Below, piece by piece: positions 53,321 to 63,933 of a stretch of 64,000 nucleotides of DNA; position 1 is the first letter of the stretch, and each line of letters opens with the position of its first letter. This DNA is from Mucilaginibacter corticis (GTDB taxonomy: Bacteria > Bacteroidota > Bacteroidia > Sphingobacteriales > Sphingobacteriaceae), in NCBI RefSeq assembly GCF_007558865.1, contig NZ_VLPK01000001.1:1488001-1552000 (forward strand), given 5' to 3'. The position numbers and the translations under genes are program-made. Below the pieces are notes generated by a model. It ran no database searches. It was not told where the DNA came from and saw only the letters and a program-made list of their open reading frames with translations.

Positions 53321-53357
53321 AAAAAGACTTGCGAAGTTTCAAAAACTTCGCAAGTCT
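53321..53357 (-). terminator. Terminator of ettA
   Basis: Stem AGACTTGCGAAGTT/AACTTCGCAAGTCT. Read on the reverse strand it is followed by TTTTTT, 16 bp after the ettA stop. It may also act on the acylase transcript from the other side. Confidence 0.88.
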
Positions 53358-53373
53358 GACATAGATATACCGA

Positions 53374-55056
53374 CTACACGGTCAATTTCTTATACTTGAT
53401 CCTCTTAGGGCCAACATCGCCTAAGCGTTTCTTGCGGTTCTCTTCGTAATCAGAGTAGTTACCTTCGAAGAAATATACCTGCGAGTTGCCCTCGAATGCC
53501 AGTATGTGCGTACAGATGCGGTCAAGGAACCACCTGTCGTGGCTGATAATCACGGCGCAGCCGCCAAAGTTTTCCAAAGCTTCTTCTAAGGCACGCAGCG
53601 TGTTTACGTCGATATCATTGGTGGGCTCATCCAGCAGTAAAACGTTGCTTCCTTTTTTTAGAGTGATGGATAAATGCACGCGGTTACGCTCGCCACCAGA
53701 CAGTACGCCAACTTTCTTTTGCTGGTCAGCACCGTTAAAGTTAAAACGTGACACATAGGCGCGTGAGTTTAACGGGCGGTTACCCACCATAATGGTTTCC
53801 AGCCCGCCGGTTACATTTTCCCAGACAGATTTATTAGGGTCAAGGTCATCATGCATCTGGTCGACATAGCCCAGGGCTACAGTTTCACCCACGCGGAATG
53901 TTCCGGCATCAGGCGTATCCTGCCCTGTGATCAGGCGGAATAATGTGGTTTTACCCGCGCCATTTGGCCCTATGATGCCCACAATACCGGCAGGCGGCAA
54001 TGAGAAGCTCAGGTTATCAAACAATAATTTATCTCCATAACTTTTGCTAACGCCGTTGGCCTCGATAACCACGTTACCCAAACGCGGGCCGGGCGGAATA
54101 AACAGCTCCAGTTTTTCTTCGCGTTCCTTGGTTTCTTCGGATGCCAACTTTTCATAATTGCCCAAACGCGCCTTTGATTTGGCGTGACGGCCCTTAGGCC
54201 CCATGCGTACCCATTCCAGTTCGCGCTCCAATGTTTTCTGGCGCTTGGTTTCGGTCTTTTCTTCTTGTGCTAAGCGTTTAGCTTTTTGGTCTAACCATGA
54301 CGAATAGTTTCCTTTCCATGGGATACCCTCGCCGCGGTCAAGTTCCAGGATCCAGCCGGCAACATTGTCCAGGAAGTAGCGGTCGTGCGTTACGGCTATA
54401 ACGGTGCCTTTATATTGTTTAAGGTGTTGCTCAAGCCAGTCTATCGACTCGGCATCCAGGTGGTTGGTAGGCTCATCCAGCAGCAAAACATCGGGTTCTT
54501 TTAAAAGTAAACGGCATAAAGCCACACGGCGGCGTTCACCGCCAGATAGTACCGAAATTTTGGTATCAGGCTCAGGGCAACGCAATGCGTCCATGGCACG
54601 TTCCAATTTGGTATCCAGTTCCCAGGCGTTTACGGCGTCTATCTGGTCCTGCAGTTCGCCCTGGCGCGTCATCAGCTTATCCATTTTATCCGCATCGCTG
54701 TAATACTCTTCCAGTCCAAACTTTTCGTTGATCTCTTCGTATTCTTTGAGCAGGGCAGTGGTTTCGGCTACGCCTTCCTCAACTATCTCGCGTACGGTTT
54801 TTTCCGGGTCAAGCTCAGGTTCCTGGCTCAGGTAGCCCACACTGTAGCCCGGCGAAAAAACTACCTCGCCGATGTTGGTTTTATCTATCCCCGCGATAAT
54901 TTTTAGCAGGGACGATTTACCCGAACCGTTTAAACCGATAACACCGATCTTGGCGCCATAAAAAAAGCTCAGGTATATATTTTTTAATACTGTTTTTTGC
55001 GGGGGATATACTTTGCTTACCCCGGCCATTGAAAAAATTATTTTTTCGTCTGCCAC
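53374..55056 (-). CDS. ettA: Energy-dependent translational throttle protein EttA (ABC-F)
   Basis: A 560-residue cytosolic protein with two ABC ATPase domains and no membrane part. It binds the ribosomal E site and tunes the first elongation step to the ATP/ADP ratio. Motifs are GLNGSGKSS and LSGGERRRVALCRLL in the first half, GPNGAGKTT and LSGGERNRVHLS in the second, with the EttA arm region between. The start is GTG at 55056, giving the typical N-terminus ADEKIIFSMAGVSKVYPP. Confidence 0.94.
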   Translation of the reverse strand: MADEKIIFSMAGVSKVYPPQKTVLKNIYLSFFYGAKIGVIGLNGSGKSSLLKIIAGIDKTNIGEVVFSPGYSVGYLSQEPELDPEKTVREIVEEGVAETTALLKEYEEINEKFGLEEYYSDADKMDKLMTRQGELQDQIDAVNAWELDTKLERAMDALRCPEPDTKISVLSGGERRRVALCRLLLKEPDVLLLDEPTNHLDAESIDWLEQHLKQYKGTVIAVTHDRYFLDNVAGWILELDRGEGIPWKGNYSSWLDQKAKRLAQEEKTETKRQKTLERELEWVRMGPKGRHAKSKARLGNYEKLASEETKEREEKLELFIPPGPRLGNVVIEANGVSKSYGDKLLFDNLSFSLPPAGIVGIIGPNGAGKTTLFRLITGQDTPDAGTFRVGETVALGYVDQMHDDLDPNKSVWENVTGGLETIMVGNRPLNSRAYVSRFNFNGADQQKKVGVLSGGERNRVHLSITLKKGSNVLLLDEPTNDIDVNTLRALEEALENFGGCAVIISHDRWFLDRICTHILAFEGNSQVYFFEGNYSDYEENRKKRLGDVGPKRIKYKKLTV

Positions 55057-55062
55057 CTTATT

Positions 55063-55098
55063 AATGATTGAATTAGTGAATGATTGAGTTAGTGAATG
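55063..55098. repeat. 16-bp direct repeat upstream of ettA
   Basis: AATGATTGAATTAGTG at 55063 and AATGATTGAGTTAGTG at 55079, then AATG. It lies 7 bp upstream of the ettA start, so it would be in its leader or promoter. Confidence 0.6.
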
Positions 55099-55181
55099 TT
55101 TTTATAGGAAACATTGATGCAAATATGAACAATAGCAATGCCAAGTGCAAACTGAAACCTGCCGGGTATTTTACATCTTGT

Positions 55182-55189
55182 TATTTTTG
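55182..55189 (+). promoter_or_regulatory. -7 box of the propeller/barrel operon
   Basis: TATTTTTG, 43 nt upstream of the first 6-bladed propeller gene. Confidence 0.4.
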
Positions 55190-55232
55190 TTTAATATTGA
55201 ATTGAAAAACCAATTCTACCTAATCTATTATC

Positions 55233-56504
55233 ATGCGCCTGCCAGTTATTGTTAACCAGTTAATTATATCATTTTGTTTTGTTGTGCTTACTACCACAGT
55301 TGTTGCACAACGCGTTATCAAAACCGATACGTCAAATTATAAAACTATCCGGATCGATCCGTCAAATGCTGCCGGTGGCAATGTGTCTGACGTTTTTGAC
55401 GAGATCAGTTATATCCCATTAGAAACAACACCCGAGAGCCTCTTTGGCAGCATTTATCAATTGGAAGTAGTTGATGATTACTTTATTATACTTGACGAAA
55501 ACACCAATTGTATTCTTTTATTTAACAAGAGCGGTAAATTTCATACTAAAATAAAAGGCATAAGAAATCAATGGGGGTTTGGCATAAGACGATTTTTTGT
55601 TAATCGATGGACAAAACAGATAATTTATAGCAACGATAGTTATCGCACCAAGACCTATTGTAATTTTGACGGGCAGGTAGTAAAAACAGAAAAATACAAC
55701 GGGGATTATGATATCAATGCTACTAGTTTTTATTTTATCGGCCCGGATAATCTGATAAATTGCGACAGGTATAGAGATATAAATGCCAAAGATAAATATT
55801 ACAAGCCTTTCTCAAGATCTTTGATCCAGTACGTAAAAGATGTGAAAACTGTGTACGCCAGCGGGATGCATTATTCAGAAACGGATGGTAAAATTAATGC
55901 AATTGGCCACGGCATAGGCCCACTGACGTATTATGGCAATGACACAACTTTGTTTTACGCTGAATTTTATAAGTATAAAATTTACACCGTAACGCCTAAC
56001 ACCATAAAGCTTACCTACAAGTTTATATTCCCGCTCATGTCTTCGTTGTCAACTGGTTTTTATAAAAATACGGTCTACACAGATAGTGTTTTTAGATATT
56101 TACAAGAACATAAAGACCAGATATTTGTCCTTGCTAATTGCTATAAGGCAGGCAATAACTTATTGCTTGAAGCGCATAACCTTAATTATGATAGTAAAGA
56201 AAGGCATTTGATCTACAATTTAAAGTCGGGTGGGTTAATTGCTTATGAACATATATCGCCTGATAAGAAATCATTTTTCTTACCGGTATATGTGGGTGAT
56301 ACGAATTTTGAAAATAATGGGCTTGCAGCCTGTGACGGCAAGTATATTTATAACAGCCTATCCTCATTAATTATGTTTAAGGCTTATGAAGATAATGAAG
56401 ACAAAAATATAACCTACAACCCGGCGTTGACCGATTACTTTAAAAAGGGCAGCCGAAAAGATAATCCGGTGATACTGCAATTTAAACTGAAGGATAACCT
56501 TTAA
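55233..56504 (+). CDS. 6-bladed beta-propeller protein, secreted, copy 1
   Basis: A 423-residue protein with signal peptide (IISFCFVVLTTTVVAQ). The signature FDEISYIPLETTPESLFGSI and YFIILDENTNCILLFNKSGKFHTKIKG defines the Bacteroidota 6-bladed propeller family. Its C-terminus DYFKKGSRKDNPVI is identical in the paralogue downstream. These proteins are probably periplasmic or surface-bound ligand binders. The operon continues with a second propeller and an outer-membrane barrel. Confidence 0.85.
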   Translation: MRLPVIVNQLIISFCFVVLTTTVVAQRVIKTDTSNYKTIRIDPSNAAGGNVSDVFDEISYIPLETTPESLFGSIYQLEVVDDYFIILDENTNCILLFNKSGKFHTKIKGIRNQWGFGIRRFFVNRWTKQIIYSNDSYRTKTYCNFDGQVVKTEKYNGDYDINATSFYFIGPDNLINCDRYRDINAKDKYYKPFSRSLIQYVKDVKTVYASGMHYSETDGKINAIGHGIGPLTYYGNDTTLFYAEFYKYKIYTVTPNTIKLTYKFIFPLMSSLSTGFYKNTVYTDSVFRYLQEHKDQIFVLANCYKAGNNLLLEAHNLNYDSKERHLIYNLKSGGLIAYEHISPDKKSFFLPVYVGDTNFENNGLAACDGKYIYNSLSSLIMFKAYEDNEDKNITYNPALTDYFKKGSRKDNPVILQFKLKDNL

Positions 56505-56725
56505 AAGTACAGTCTGTATTTTCCACCAAATTCTAACCCGTTTATGCCGTTTGCTCGTTGGTTATTGGCCAATATGGTTTGTTAACTTACCTTGTCCTTT
56601 GATTTTTAAGCAACAAAATATATTTAACTTTTTTTAACGTGCTAAAACGGTTTCCGGATGCTTTGTTTTATGATTTTTTATTTATCATTGAAACAGATAC
56701 CCCAATCTAAACCAAACCGCTACCA

Positions 56726-58009
56726 ATGAACCTTACACAAATTGCTAAAAAGCTTATTGCCTGTTTCTTTGTGCTGCTATGTGCGGCATTATATGCTAAG
56801 GCACAAAGAATCATCCCTGTTGATTCAAGCAAAGCCCAAACCTTACGCCTCGATCCTTCAAACGCTATGGGTGGCAATGCTTCTGATTTTTTTACCGAGA
56901 TCAATTATATCCCCTTAGAAACTACCGAAGAGAGTTTGTTTGGCAGTATCAGCAAGCTGGTAGTTACCGAAGATTACTTTATCATCCTTGATAACAACAC
57001 GCGTTCCATCCTCCTCTTTAATAAAAACGGAAAATTTCATAAAAAAATCAGGGGTACAGAAAATGCGCCGATATGGGATTTTTCTGTAAACAGGTATACT
57101 AAGGAGATCAGGTACAGCAGGGATCAATATAAAACATATACTTTTTGCGATTATGATGGTAAAGAATTACGAACCATTAAACCCGGCGGCGAACTGGCAA
57201 AAGACGAAATTAACGATGGAAATATGCATTTTTTCGGCCCCGGGAAAGGTGTTTCGTATAAATTGCCTTACCATATAGATTCTACTTCTAAATATTATAA
57301 GTTCTATTCTAAATCACTGATCATGTTTGCTAATGAAAAGAACAAAGTTTATGCGCACGGCTTAGGTTTTGATAATAGGGAAGGATATGATAATACCATG
57401 GTAACTAAGGGCGGCATCATGCCTTTTAACACAGTTAGCGATACGGCATTTTATTATATAAGGCCATACACGTTTACCGTTTACACTATCAGGCCTGACG
57501 CTATAAAGCTTTCTTATAAACTGGTATTCCCGTTGAATGTATCGTTACCACAAAATTTTAATATTGACTCCAACTACAATAATAAACGGGCTGAGTATGT
57601 CCAAAGAAATTCTAAGCTTATTTACTACATCGCCAATTTTTATCAACTAAAAGAAAACCTGCTTTTCAGAGCCGGCAGTTATGATACTAATGACGAAGAC
57701 AACCTGATTTACAACCTCAGAAGCGGGACGCTTATAGCCTTTAAACATATCCTTCAGGACGAAAAATCATATTTCCTGCCTATTTATGATAATTCAAACG
57801 GAGGGTCATCCTTTAATTACTCAGGTATTTTGGCTTGTACAGACGGTTATCTGTACACATCGGCATCATCATTAGGCATGTTCACCTATCATGAAAAATA
57901 TGCCGACCAAAAAGCCAAATATCCGCCTGTGCTGGATGATTATTTTAAAAAGGGCTCACGCAAAGATAACCCGGTAATTATGCAGCTTAAATTGAAAGAC
58001 AACCTGTAA
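56726..58009 (+). CDS. 6-bladed beta-propeller protein, secreted, copy 2
   Basis: A 427-residue paralogue of the preceding gene, with signal peptide (CFFVLLCAALYAKAQ), FTEINYIPLETTEESLFGSI, DYFIILDNNTRSILLFNKNGKF and the same C-terminus. The 221-bp gap between them is AT-rich with no gene. It lies 49 bp upstream of the outer-membrane barrel gene, with which it is probably co-transcribed. Confidence 0.85.
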   Translation: MNLTQIAKKLIACFFVLLCAALYAKAQRIIPVDSSKAQTLRLDPSNAMGGNASDFFTEINYIPLETTEESLFGSISKLVVTEDYFIILDNNTRSILLFNKNGKFHKKIRGTENAPIWDFSVNRYTKEIRYSRDQYKTYTFCDYDGKELRTIKPGGELAKDEINDGNMHFFGPGKGVSYKLPYHIDSTSKYYKFYSKSLIMFANEKNKVYAHGLGFDNREGYDNTMVTKGGIMPFNTVSDTAFYYIRPYTFTVYTIRPDAIKLSYKLVFPLNVSLPQNFNIDSNYNNKRAEYVQRNSKLIYYIANFYQLKENLLFRAGSYDTNDEDNLIYNLRSGTLIAFKHILQDEKSYFLPIYDNSNGGSSFNYSGILACTDGYLYTSASSLGMFTYHEKYADQKAKYPPVLDDYFKKGSRKDNPVIMQLKLKDNL

Positions 58010-58058
58010 AGCCGGGGATATACCAATACATCTAAACCTGTTATAACCTTTTTACTAC

Positions 58059-60917
58059 GTGAAAAAACACCTTAAAATTATCACCATATGCTTTTTGTGT
58101 GCGCTGTTATTTAACACCGCTAAAGCCCAGGCCCCTAAAAAAGATACTATTAATGTTGGGACGGTTATTGGCTTAATGCGCGACAGCGCGCATAATTACG
58201 TTATGCAGTCCGCCACTATGGCTATTTATAAACAGCATAGCAACGATCTGGTAAGCTACCAGTTAACCAACAATTTTGGCCGTTACCAATTTAAGGATAT
58301 GCCGGTAGGTATACCATTGTATGTAGTGGCTACCCATGTGGGTTATCAGTCGATAAAAAAGGAGTTTTTAATATCGCCCAAAACAAAAAGTATCGACTTG
58401 AAAACCTTAAACATGGAGCGGATAGACCTTTCGTTAAAAGAGGTTGTTATAAGGGGGCAACAGGCGCCTATGCAAATGCATGGCGATACGCTTGAATTTA
58501 ATGCCAGCGCTTTCAAGCTGGATACCAATGCCGTAGTTGGCGATCTGTTGCGGGCGCTACCCGGCATAACGGTTTGGGCCGATGGTGTTATTACCGTGAA
58601 CGGTAAAAAAATTAACCAGTTGCTGGTAGAGGGCAAACCCTTTTTTGGCGGCGATAATAAAATAGCGCTGGATAATCTTCCTAAAAATTCAGTACAAAAA
58701 GTACAGGTTTACCAGGATAAGAATGACCCGGACCCGATAAACCCTAAAACCAACATGAATATTGTGTTGAAGAAGGACAAAAAAGATGGACTGTTCGGCA
58801 AATTTGGTTTTGGATATGGCAGTCTTGATCATTATGCCGGTGATGGGATGCTCACCTATTTTTCGCCCAAGACACAGGTTAGTGTGGTAGGAGCTTTTAA
58901 TAACGTTAATAAAATTGCCGGTAATGTAGATGAGCTGATGCGTTTTAACTCATTTAAAGGAGACGGCATAAATGACGATTATCACAGCGATTTCAGGCGG
59001 ACCGGTATAAACGTATTCAGGGGCGGCGGCGCAACGTTTTCGCAGGACTTTAGTAAGGATGCTGATCCGCGACAATCATACTACAAAACCAATGATCTTA
59101 GAGGCGAGGTGTTTAGCAGCGACCTGGACAATAAAACCCTGACGCAAAGCCAAACGGTAGTTTCTTTAGGCGACAACAGCCATTTGAACCAAACATCTGA
59201 TAACACGCAGCACAGTAATGATTTTAATTTACGCTCAAACGGCACTTACCAAAAACGTACGGAGCATGCAGAAATTAATGCGGATTACAGCGTAAATAAT
59301 TCGCAAAGTACATCACAGGCAACGCAGAATAGTACGTCTTTAAATGATCAGACCCAGGATAAAAGCAGGAATTTTGCCCAGCAGATGGCTACACGTAACG
59401 CAACAGATGCCAGCGGATCAGTAGGTATAAATACCAACAGGTATAATAATTGGGGCACACAGAAAAACAGATCGATAGACGGAGAGTTCAAATACTCGTT
59501 TAATTTAACCCACAGCAGTGAGGATAGTAAAAATATCACCGATTTTACCGCCACTGACACCACGCAGGACAGGCATTTTAACCGTCAATACATAAAGAAC
59601 ATAGACGGCGGCACACATACCTTTGTAACTAATTTTAGAGATATTACGCACCTGTTTCAGCGTCGCGGAAACCAGTATTTTAAGATCGACCTTAACAATA
59701 CAATAAGCCTGCACCATGAAAATGAGAATGATAAGGTAGGCGATCTGGCACCCGGCGCCGCGACTTATAGGCCCAATCAGGGTCTTACCAACGTAAGCCA
59801 TTATAAAACCATTGATGACAAAGTGGGTGTTTTCTTGTCTAAAGATTTCTGGAAAACGCTTGATAACCGTTATTCTAAAACATGGCGGGTGTATGTTAAC
59901 CTGCAGGATCAAATATTTGATCAGCGAAACGAGGCCTTGCAAACTTTTCAGAATATAAAAAGATCATACAGTTATTTTATTCCCGCAGCTGATTTTACCT
60001 ATCGTAATGATCAGTATGGCGAGTTTTCAAAGAATTACAGTTTAGGTTATTACACGTCTGTAACTTATCCAACTATTAACCAGTTAGCGCCATTGGTTGA
60101 TAACGCCAACGTATATAGCATAACCATAGGTAATAAAGGTTTAAAGCCGGCCTACAAGCATACTGCATACGCAAACTATACTTATTACGATCAGAAAAAT
60201 AAGAACCCGTTAAACTATAAGATCGAGCTGTCTGCTAACTTAGTCAAAAACAATATAGCCGACAGTTCGAATTATGATGACTTAGGCCGTTCGGTACATC
60301 GCTTTATCAACACATCTGATAGCAGATCTGCTGATTATAATGGTTGGCTTGAAAAGGCCTTTAATTTTAAAGATCATCAACTACAGTTTTCAACCAACTC
60401 GGGGTATAACTACTCAGAATATACTACCAATGTGAACGGGCGAGATTACCTGACCCGGGCAAACTCGCTGAGGGCAAACGCGTCAGTGTTTTATACCTAT
60501 AAGTCGATCTGGCAGGCAAGGGTGGGCGAAAACTTTGACGGATCAAAAAGCAACCAGATAGGCCTTAGCCGGTTTACCAATTATAACTGGGCAACCAATT
60601 TAGGTTTAGGCTTTGCATTACCCAGAAGCGTATTCTTTAGCACGCGTGTAGATCTGAACAATAACAAAACTTCGTCGGCAGATCATAACATTTATTACAC
60701 CATCTGGAATGCCGATGTGGGTTACCGTTTCCTGAAAGGGGCAGAAGGCGAGATCAAGTTTTCATTGCTTGATATTCTGCATCACAATAAATCATTACAA
60801 AACTACATTACCGCTAACAGCCTTACTACAACTACGGCCAATGTTTTGCAGCAATATTTTATGGTTACACTGGCTTATTACCCGCGCCATTTTGGGCTGC
60901 ATAAAAAGAAGGAATAG
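58059..60917 (+). CDS. TonB-receptor-like outer-membrane beta-barrel protein
   Basis: A 952-residue protein from a GTG start, with signal peptide (ICFLCALLFNTAKAQ). It has a carboxypeptidase-regulatory-like domain (about 30-125), a plug-like domain (about 130-245; GDLLRALPGITVWADGVITVNGK and LLVEGKPFFGG) and a long barrel region. It is a paralogue in plan of the 19-kb barrel but lacks its Gly-rich tail. The two propellers upstream may be its periplasmic or surface partners. Confidence 0.85.
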   Translation: MKKHLKIITICFLCALLFNTAKAQAPKKDTINVGTVIGLMRDSAHNYVMQSATMAIYKQHSNDLVSYQLTNNFGRYQFKDMPVGIPLYVVATHVGYQSIKKEFLISPKTKSIDLKTLNMERIDLSLKEVVIRGQQAPMQMHGDTLEFNASAFKLDTNAVVGDLLRALPGITVWADGVITVNGKKINQLLVEGKPFFGGDNKIALDNLPKNSVQKVQVYQDKNDPDPINPKTNMNIVLKKDKKDGLFGKFGFGYGSLDHYAGDGMLTYFSPKTQVSVVGAFNNVNKIAGNVDELMRFNSFKGDGINDDYHSDFRRTGINVFRGGGATFSQDFSKDADPRQSYYKTNDLRGEVFSSDLDNKTLTQSQTVVSLGDNSHLNQTSDNTQHSNDFNLRSNGTYQKRTEHAEINADYSVNNSQSTSQATQNSTSLNDQTQDKSRNFAQQMATRNATDASGSVGINTNRYNNWGTQKNRSIDGEFKYSFNLTHSSEDSKNITDFTATDTTQDRHFNRQYIKNIDGGTHTFVTNFRDITHLFQRRGNQYFKIDLNNTISLHHENENDKVGDLAPGAATYRPNQGLTNVSHYKTIDDKVGVFLSKDFWKTLDNRYSKTWRVYVNLQDQIFDQRNEALQTFQNIKRSYSYFIPAADFTYRNDQYGEFSKNYSLGYYTSVTYPTINQLAPLVDNANVYSITIGNKGLKPAYKHTAYANYTYYDQKNKNPLNYKIELSANLVKNNIADSSNYDDLGRSVHRFINTSDSRSADYNGWLEKAFNFKDHQLQFSTNSGYNYSEYTTNVNGRDYLTRANSLRANASVFYTYKSIWQARVGENFDGSKSNQIGLSRFTNYNWATNLGLGFALPRSVFFSTRVDLNNNKTSSADHNIYYTIWNADVGYRFLKGAEGEIKFSLLDILHHNKSLQNYITANSLTTTTANVLQQYFMVTLAYYPRHFGLHKKKE

Positions 60918-61269
60918 GTTTTAATCGCCAATTTTCGAAAATAGCATGCCGTTATGTCACTCCGGGCTGACTTGCCTGCCTTTTTTTCCACAAATGGGGT
61001 ATTTCATTCCTCGGTTGGTTAAACTATTGGGTTTTTACTATATCAAACAGGCAGTTACCGGCGTTATCAATTAAAAAAACAGTCATACACGATTAATTTT
61101 TCAGGAATAGTGTTGCATAAAGTTTAACTTTTGATAGATTGCGCATCATAATAGTGTCTGTTTATTATGAAGGGCATAAGTTGGCAACAATATTGTTAAT
61201 AAGTTAAAAAGAACTCGTCCTGATCTGTTAAAACTAATTGATATATTAGGACGTATAATAGGAGTATAT
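60918..61269. other. 352-bp intergenic region before clpC
   Basis: No gene seen. An inverted repeat CGTCCTGA (61216-61223)/TTAGGACG (61246-61253) lies close to the clpC start, preceding AGGAG at 61260. This may be an operator for a stress regulator. The remainder is AT-rich. Confidence 0.4.
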
Positions 61270-63804
61270 ATGGAAGCAAAATTTTCGCCACGGGTTAAAG
61301 ATGTGATACAATACAGCAGGGAAGAGGCTTTACGCCTTGGGCATGATTATATTGGTACAGAACATCTTTTGCTTGGGCTTATCCGTGATGGTGACGGTGT
61401 AGCAATTAAGCTGCTTAGAGAACTGGCTGTTGATACGGCCAGATTGCGCCGCTCTGTCGAAGACGCTGTGAAAGGAACTATAGGAACTAATGTACATATT
61501 GGCAGCATCCCACTAACTAAACAAGCCGAAAAAGTATTGAAGATAACTTACCTGGAAGCTAAAATTTTTAAAAGCGATGTAATAGGTACCGAACATTTAT
61601 TGTTATCTATTTTGCGCGATGAAGATAATATAGCATCACAGATACTGATGCAGTTTAATGTTAATTATGAAGTGTTTAAGAGCGAGGTCGAATCGCACAA
61701 AAACAATATAACTGACGAGATGCCGGGTTCATCAACCGGCGGTGATGATGATTTTAAAGAAGAAGAATCATTTAACCAGCCTAAAAAGGTATCAGACATT
61801 AAATCAAAAACACCGGTACTTGACAATTTTGGCCGTGATTTAACCCGTGCTGCCGAAGATGGTAAACTTGATCCGATTGTTGGTCGTGAAAAAGAGATCG
61901 AACGTGTATCGCAGATCCTGTCACGCCGTAAAAAGAACAACCCGATATTGATCGGCGAGCCGGGCGTTGGTAAATCTGCCATTGCCGAAGGTTTGGCATT
62001 ACGCATTGTTCAGCGCAAAGTATCGCGTGTATTGTTTAACAAACGTGTGGTGACTTTAGATCTGGCATCGTTAGTTGCAGGTACCAAATACCGCGGACAG
62101 TTTGAAGAACGTATGAAAGCGGTAATGAATGAGCTGGAAAAATCGCCGGATGTGATCCTGTTCATTGACGAGATACACACCATTGTTGGTGCAGGCGGCG
62201 CTTCAGGTTCGTTAGATGCGTCTAATATGTTTAAACCGGCCTTGGCACGCGGAGAGATCCAATGCATCGGCGCTACTACTTTGGATGAATATCGCCAGTT
62301 TATTGAGAAAGACGGCGCTTTAGACCGTCGTTTTCAAAAGGTTATGGTTGAACCGGCCACACCTGATGAAACTGTTGAGATACTGAACCGCATAAAAGAA
62401 AAATACGAAGAACACCACGGTGTAACTTATACCGAAGAAGCTATACAAGCTTGTGTTACTTTAACTACAAGATATATTACCGACCGCTTTTTACCGGACA
62501 AGGCTATCGACGCTTTGGACGAATCAGGATCACGCGTTCATTTAACCAATATCCACGTTCCGCAAGAAATATTGGATATTGAGAACAAGATAGAGCTGAT
62601 AAAAGTTGAAAAGAACAAAGTAGTACGCAGCCAGAAATACGAAGAGGCCGCAAAACTGCGCGATACTGAAAAGCATTTGCTGGAAGAACTTGAGCAGGCC
62701 AAATCTGCATGGGAAGCGGAAACAAAATCAAAACGTTATACAGTAACCGAAGATAATGTTGCCGAGGTAGTTTCTATGATGACCGGTATCCCGGTACAGA
62801 AAGTAGGCCAGGCCGACAGCCAGAAATTACTGAACATGTCTGAAAAGATAGGTCAGAAAATTATTGGCCAGGACGACGCGGTAAAAAAACTGGCACGTGC
62901 CATACAACGTACCCGTGCCGGATTGAAAGATCCTAAAAAACCTATAGGTTCATTTATTTTCTTAGGCCCTACAGGTGTTGGTAAAACAGAGTTGGCTAAA
63001 GAACTTGCCCGCTTTATGTTTGATACTGAAGACGCGCTGATACAAATTGATATGAGCGAGTACATGGAGAAATTCGCGGTATCACGTTTGGTTGGAGCGC
63101 CTCCGGGCTACGTGGGTTATGAAGAAGGCGGACAGTTAACAGAGAAAGTACGCCGTAAACCATACGCTGTAGTATTACTGGATGAGATCGAGAAAGCTCA
63201 CCCTGATGTATTTAACATCCTATTGCAGGTGTTGGACGAAGGGCAGTTAACTGATTCATTAGGCCGTAAGGTTGATTTCAGAAATGCTATCATTATCATG
63301 ACATCAAACATTGGTGCACGCCAGTTGAAAGATTTTGGGCAAGGCGTAGGCTTTAGCACTAACGCTAAAACAACACAAGCCGAACAACATTCAAGAGGTG
63401 TGATTGAGAATGCGTTGAAACGTGCTTTCGCTCCGGAGTTTTTGAACCGTATAGACGATGTGATCGTTTTCAACTCGTTAGGCGAGGAAGAGATCTTCAA
63501 GATCATTGATATTGAGTTAACCGCTCTGTTTGGTCGTGTTAACACCTTAGGCTTTAAAATTGAATTGACAGATGATGCCAAGAAATTTATTGCTGATAAA
63601 GGATACGATTCGCAATTTGGTGCACGTCCGTTAAAACGTGCTATCCAGAAATACCTGGAAGATCCAATTGCCGAAGAAATACTGAAAGGCGAACTGACCG
63701 AAGGCGATATCATGGTGGTTGATTATGATAAAGAGGCCGAAGAGATAAAAATATCTCCTAAAAAAGGCACTAATAAAAAGCCAAAACAGGAAGAGCAAAA
63801 CTAA
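61270..63804 (+). CDS. clpC: ATP-dependent Clp protease ATP-binding subunit ClpC
   Basis: AAA+ unfoldase of 844 residues that feeds proteins to ClpP. Two Clp-N repeats (about 1-145), first AAA domain ([20 protein letters not shown]), a UVR-like central coil ([18 protein letters not shown]) that marks ClpC rather than ClpA, second AAA domain ([23 protein letters not shown]), and a Lys-rich tail. It has an AGGAG sequence 6 bp upstream of the ATG. Confidence 0.95.
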   Translation: MEAKFSPRVKDVIQYSREEALRLGHDYIGTEHLLLGLIRDGDGVAIKLLRELAVDTARLRRSVEDAVKGTIGTNVHIGSIPLTKQAEKVLKITYLEAKIFKSDVIGTEHLLLSILRDEDNIASQILMQFNVNYEVFKSEVESHKNNITDEMPGSSTGGDDDFKEEESFNQPKKVSDIKSKTPVLDNFGRDLTRAAEDGKLDPIVGREKEIERVSQILSRRKKNNPILIGEPGVGKSAIAEGLALRIVQRKVSRVLFNKRVVTLDLASLVAGTKYRGQFEERMKAVMNELEKSPDVILFIDEIHTIVGAGGASGSLDASNMFKPALARGEIQCIGATTLDEYRQFIEKDGALDRRFQKVMVEPATPDETVEILNRIKEKYEEHHGVTYTEEAIQACVTLTTRYITDRFLPDKAIDALDESGSRVHLTNIHVPQEILDIENKIELIKVEKNKVVRSQKYEEAAKLRDTEKHLLEELEQAKSAWEAETKSKRYTVTEDNVAEVVSMMTGIPVQKVGQADSQKLLNMSEKIGQKIIGQDDAVKKLARAIQRTRAGLKDPKKPIGSFIFLGPTGVGKTELAKELARFMFDTEDALIQIDMSEYMEKFAVSRLVGAPPGYVGYEEGGQLTEKVRRKPYAVVLLDEIEKAHPDVFNILLQVLDEGQLTDSLGRKVDFRNAIIIMTSNIGARQLKDFGQGVGFSTNAKTTQAEQHSRGVIENALKRAFAPEFLNRIDDVIVFNSLGEEEIFKIIDIELTALFGRVNTLGFKIELTDDAKKFIADKGYDSQFGARPLKRAIQKYLEDPIAEEILKGELTEGDIMVVDYDKEAEEIKISPKKGTNKKPKQEEQN

Positions 63805-63809
63805 ATAGA

Positions 63810-63847
63810 AAGCAAAATGCCCGTTGTTAAACGGGCATTTTGCTTTT
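63810..63847 (+). terminator. Terminator of clpC
   Basis: Stem AAGCAAAATGCCCGTT/AACGGGCATTTTGCTT, followed by TT, directly after clpC. Confidence 0.9.
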
Positions 63848-63875
63848 AGGGCTTTCTTGTCTTCTGCCTGCGCTC

Positions 63876-63906
63876 TTTGGGTTACAATTGTTAATCCTTA
63901 CTTTTG
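63876..63906 (+). promoter_or_regulatory. Promoter of the last gene
   Basis: TTTG (63876-63879), 19-bp spacer, TACTTTTG (63899-63906), 27 nt before the next ATG. A good match to the Bacteroidota consensus. Confidence 0.7.
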
Positions 63907-63933
63907 TCATATCCGAGATAAAAACCCGGCACC

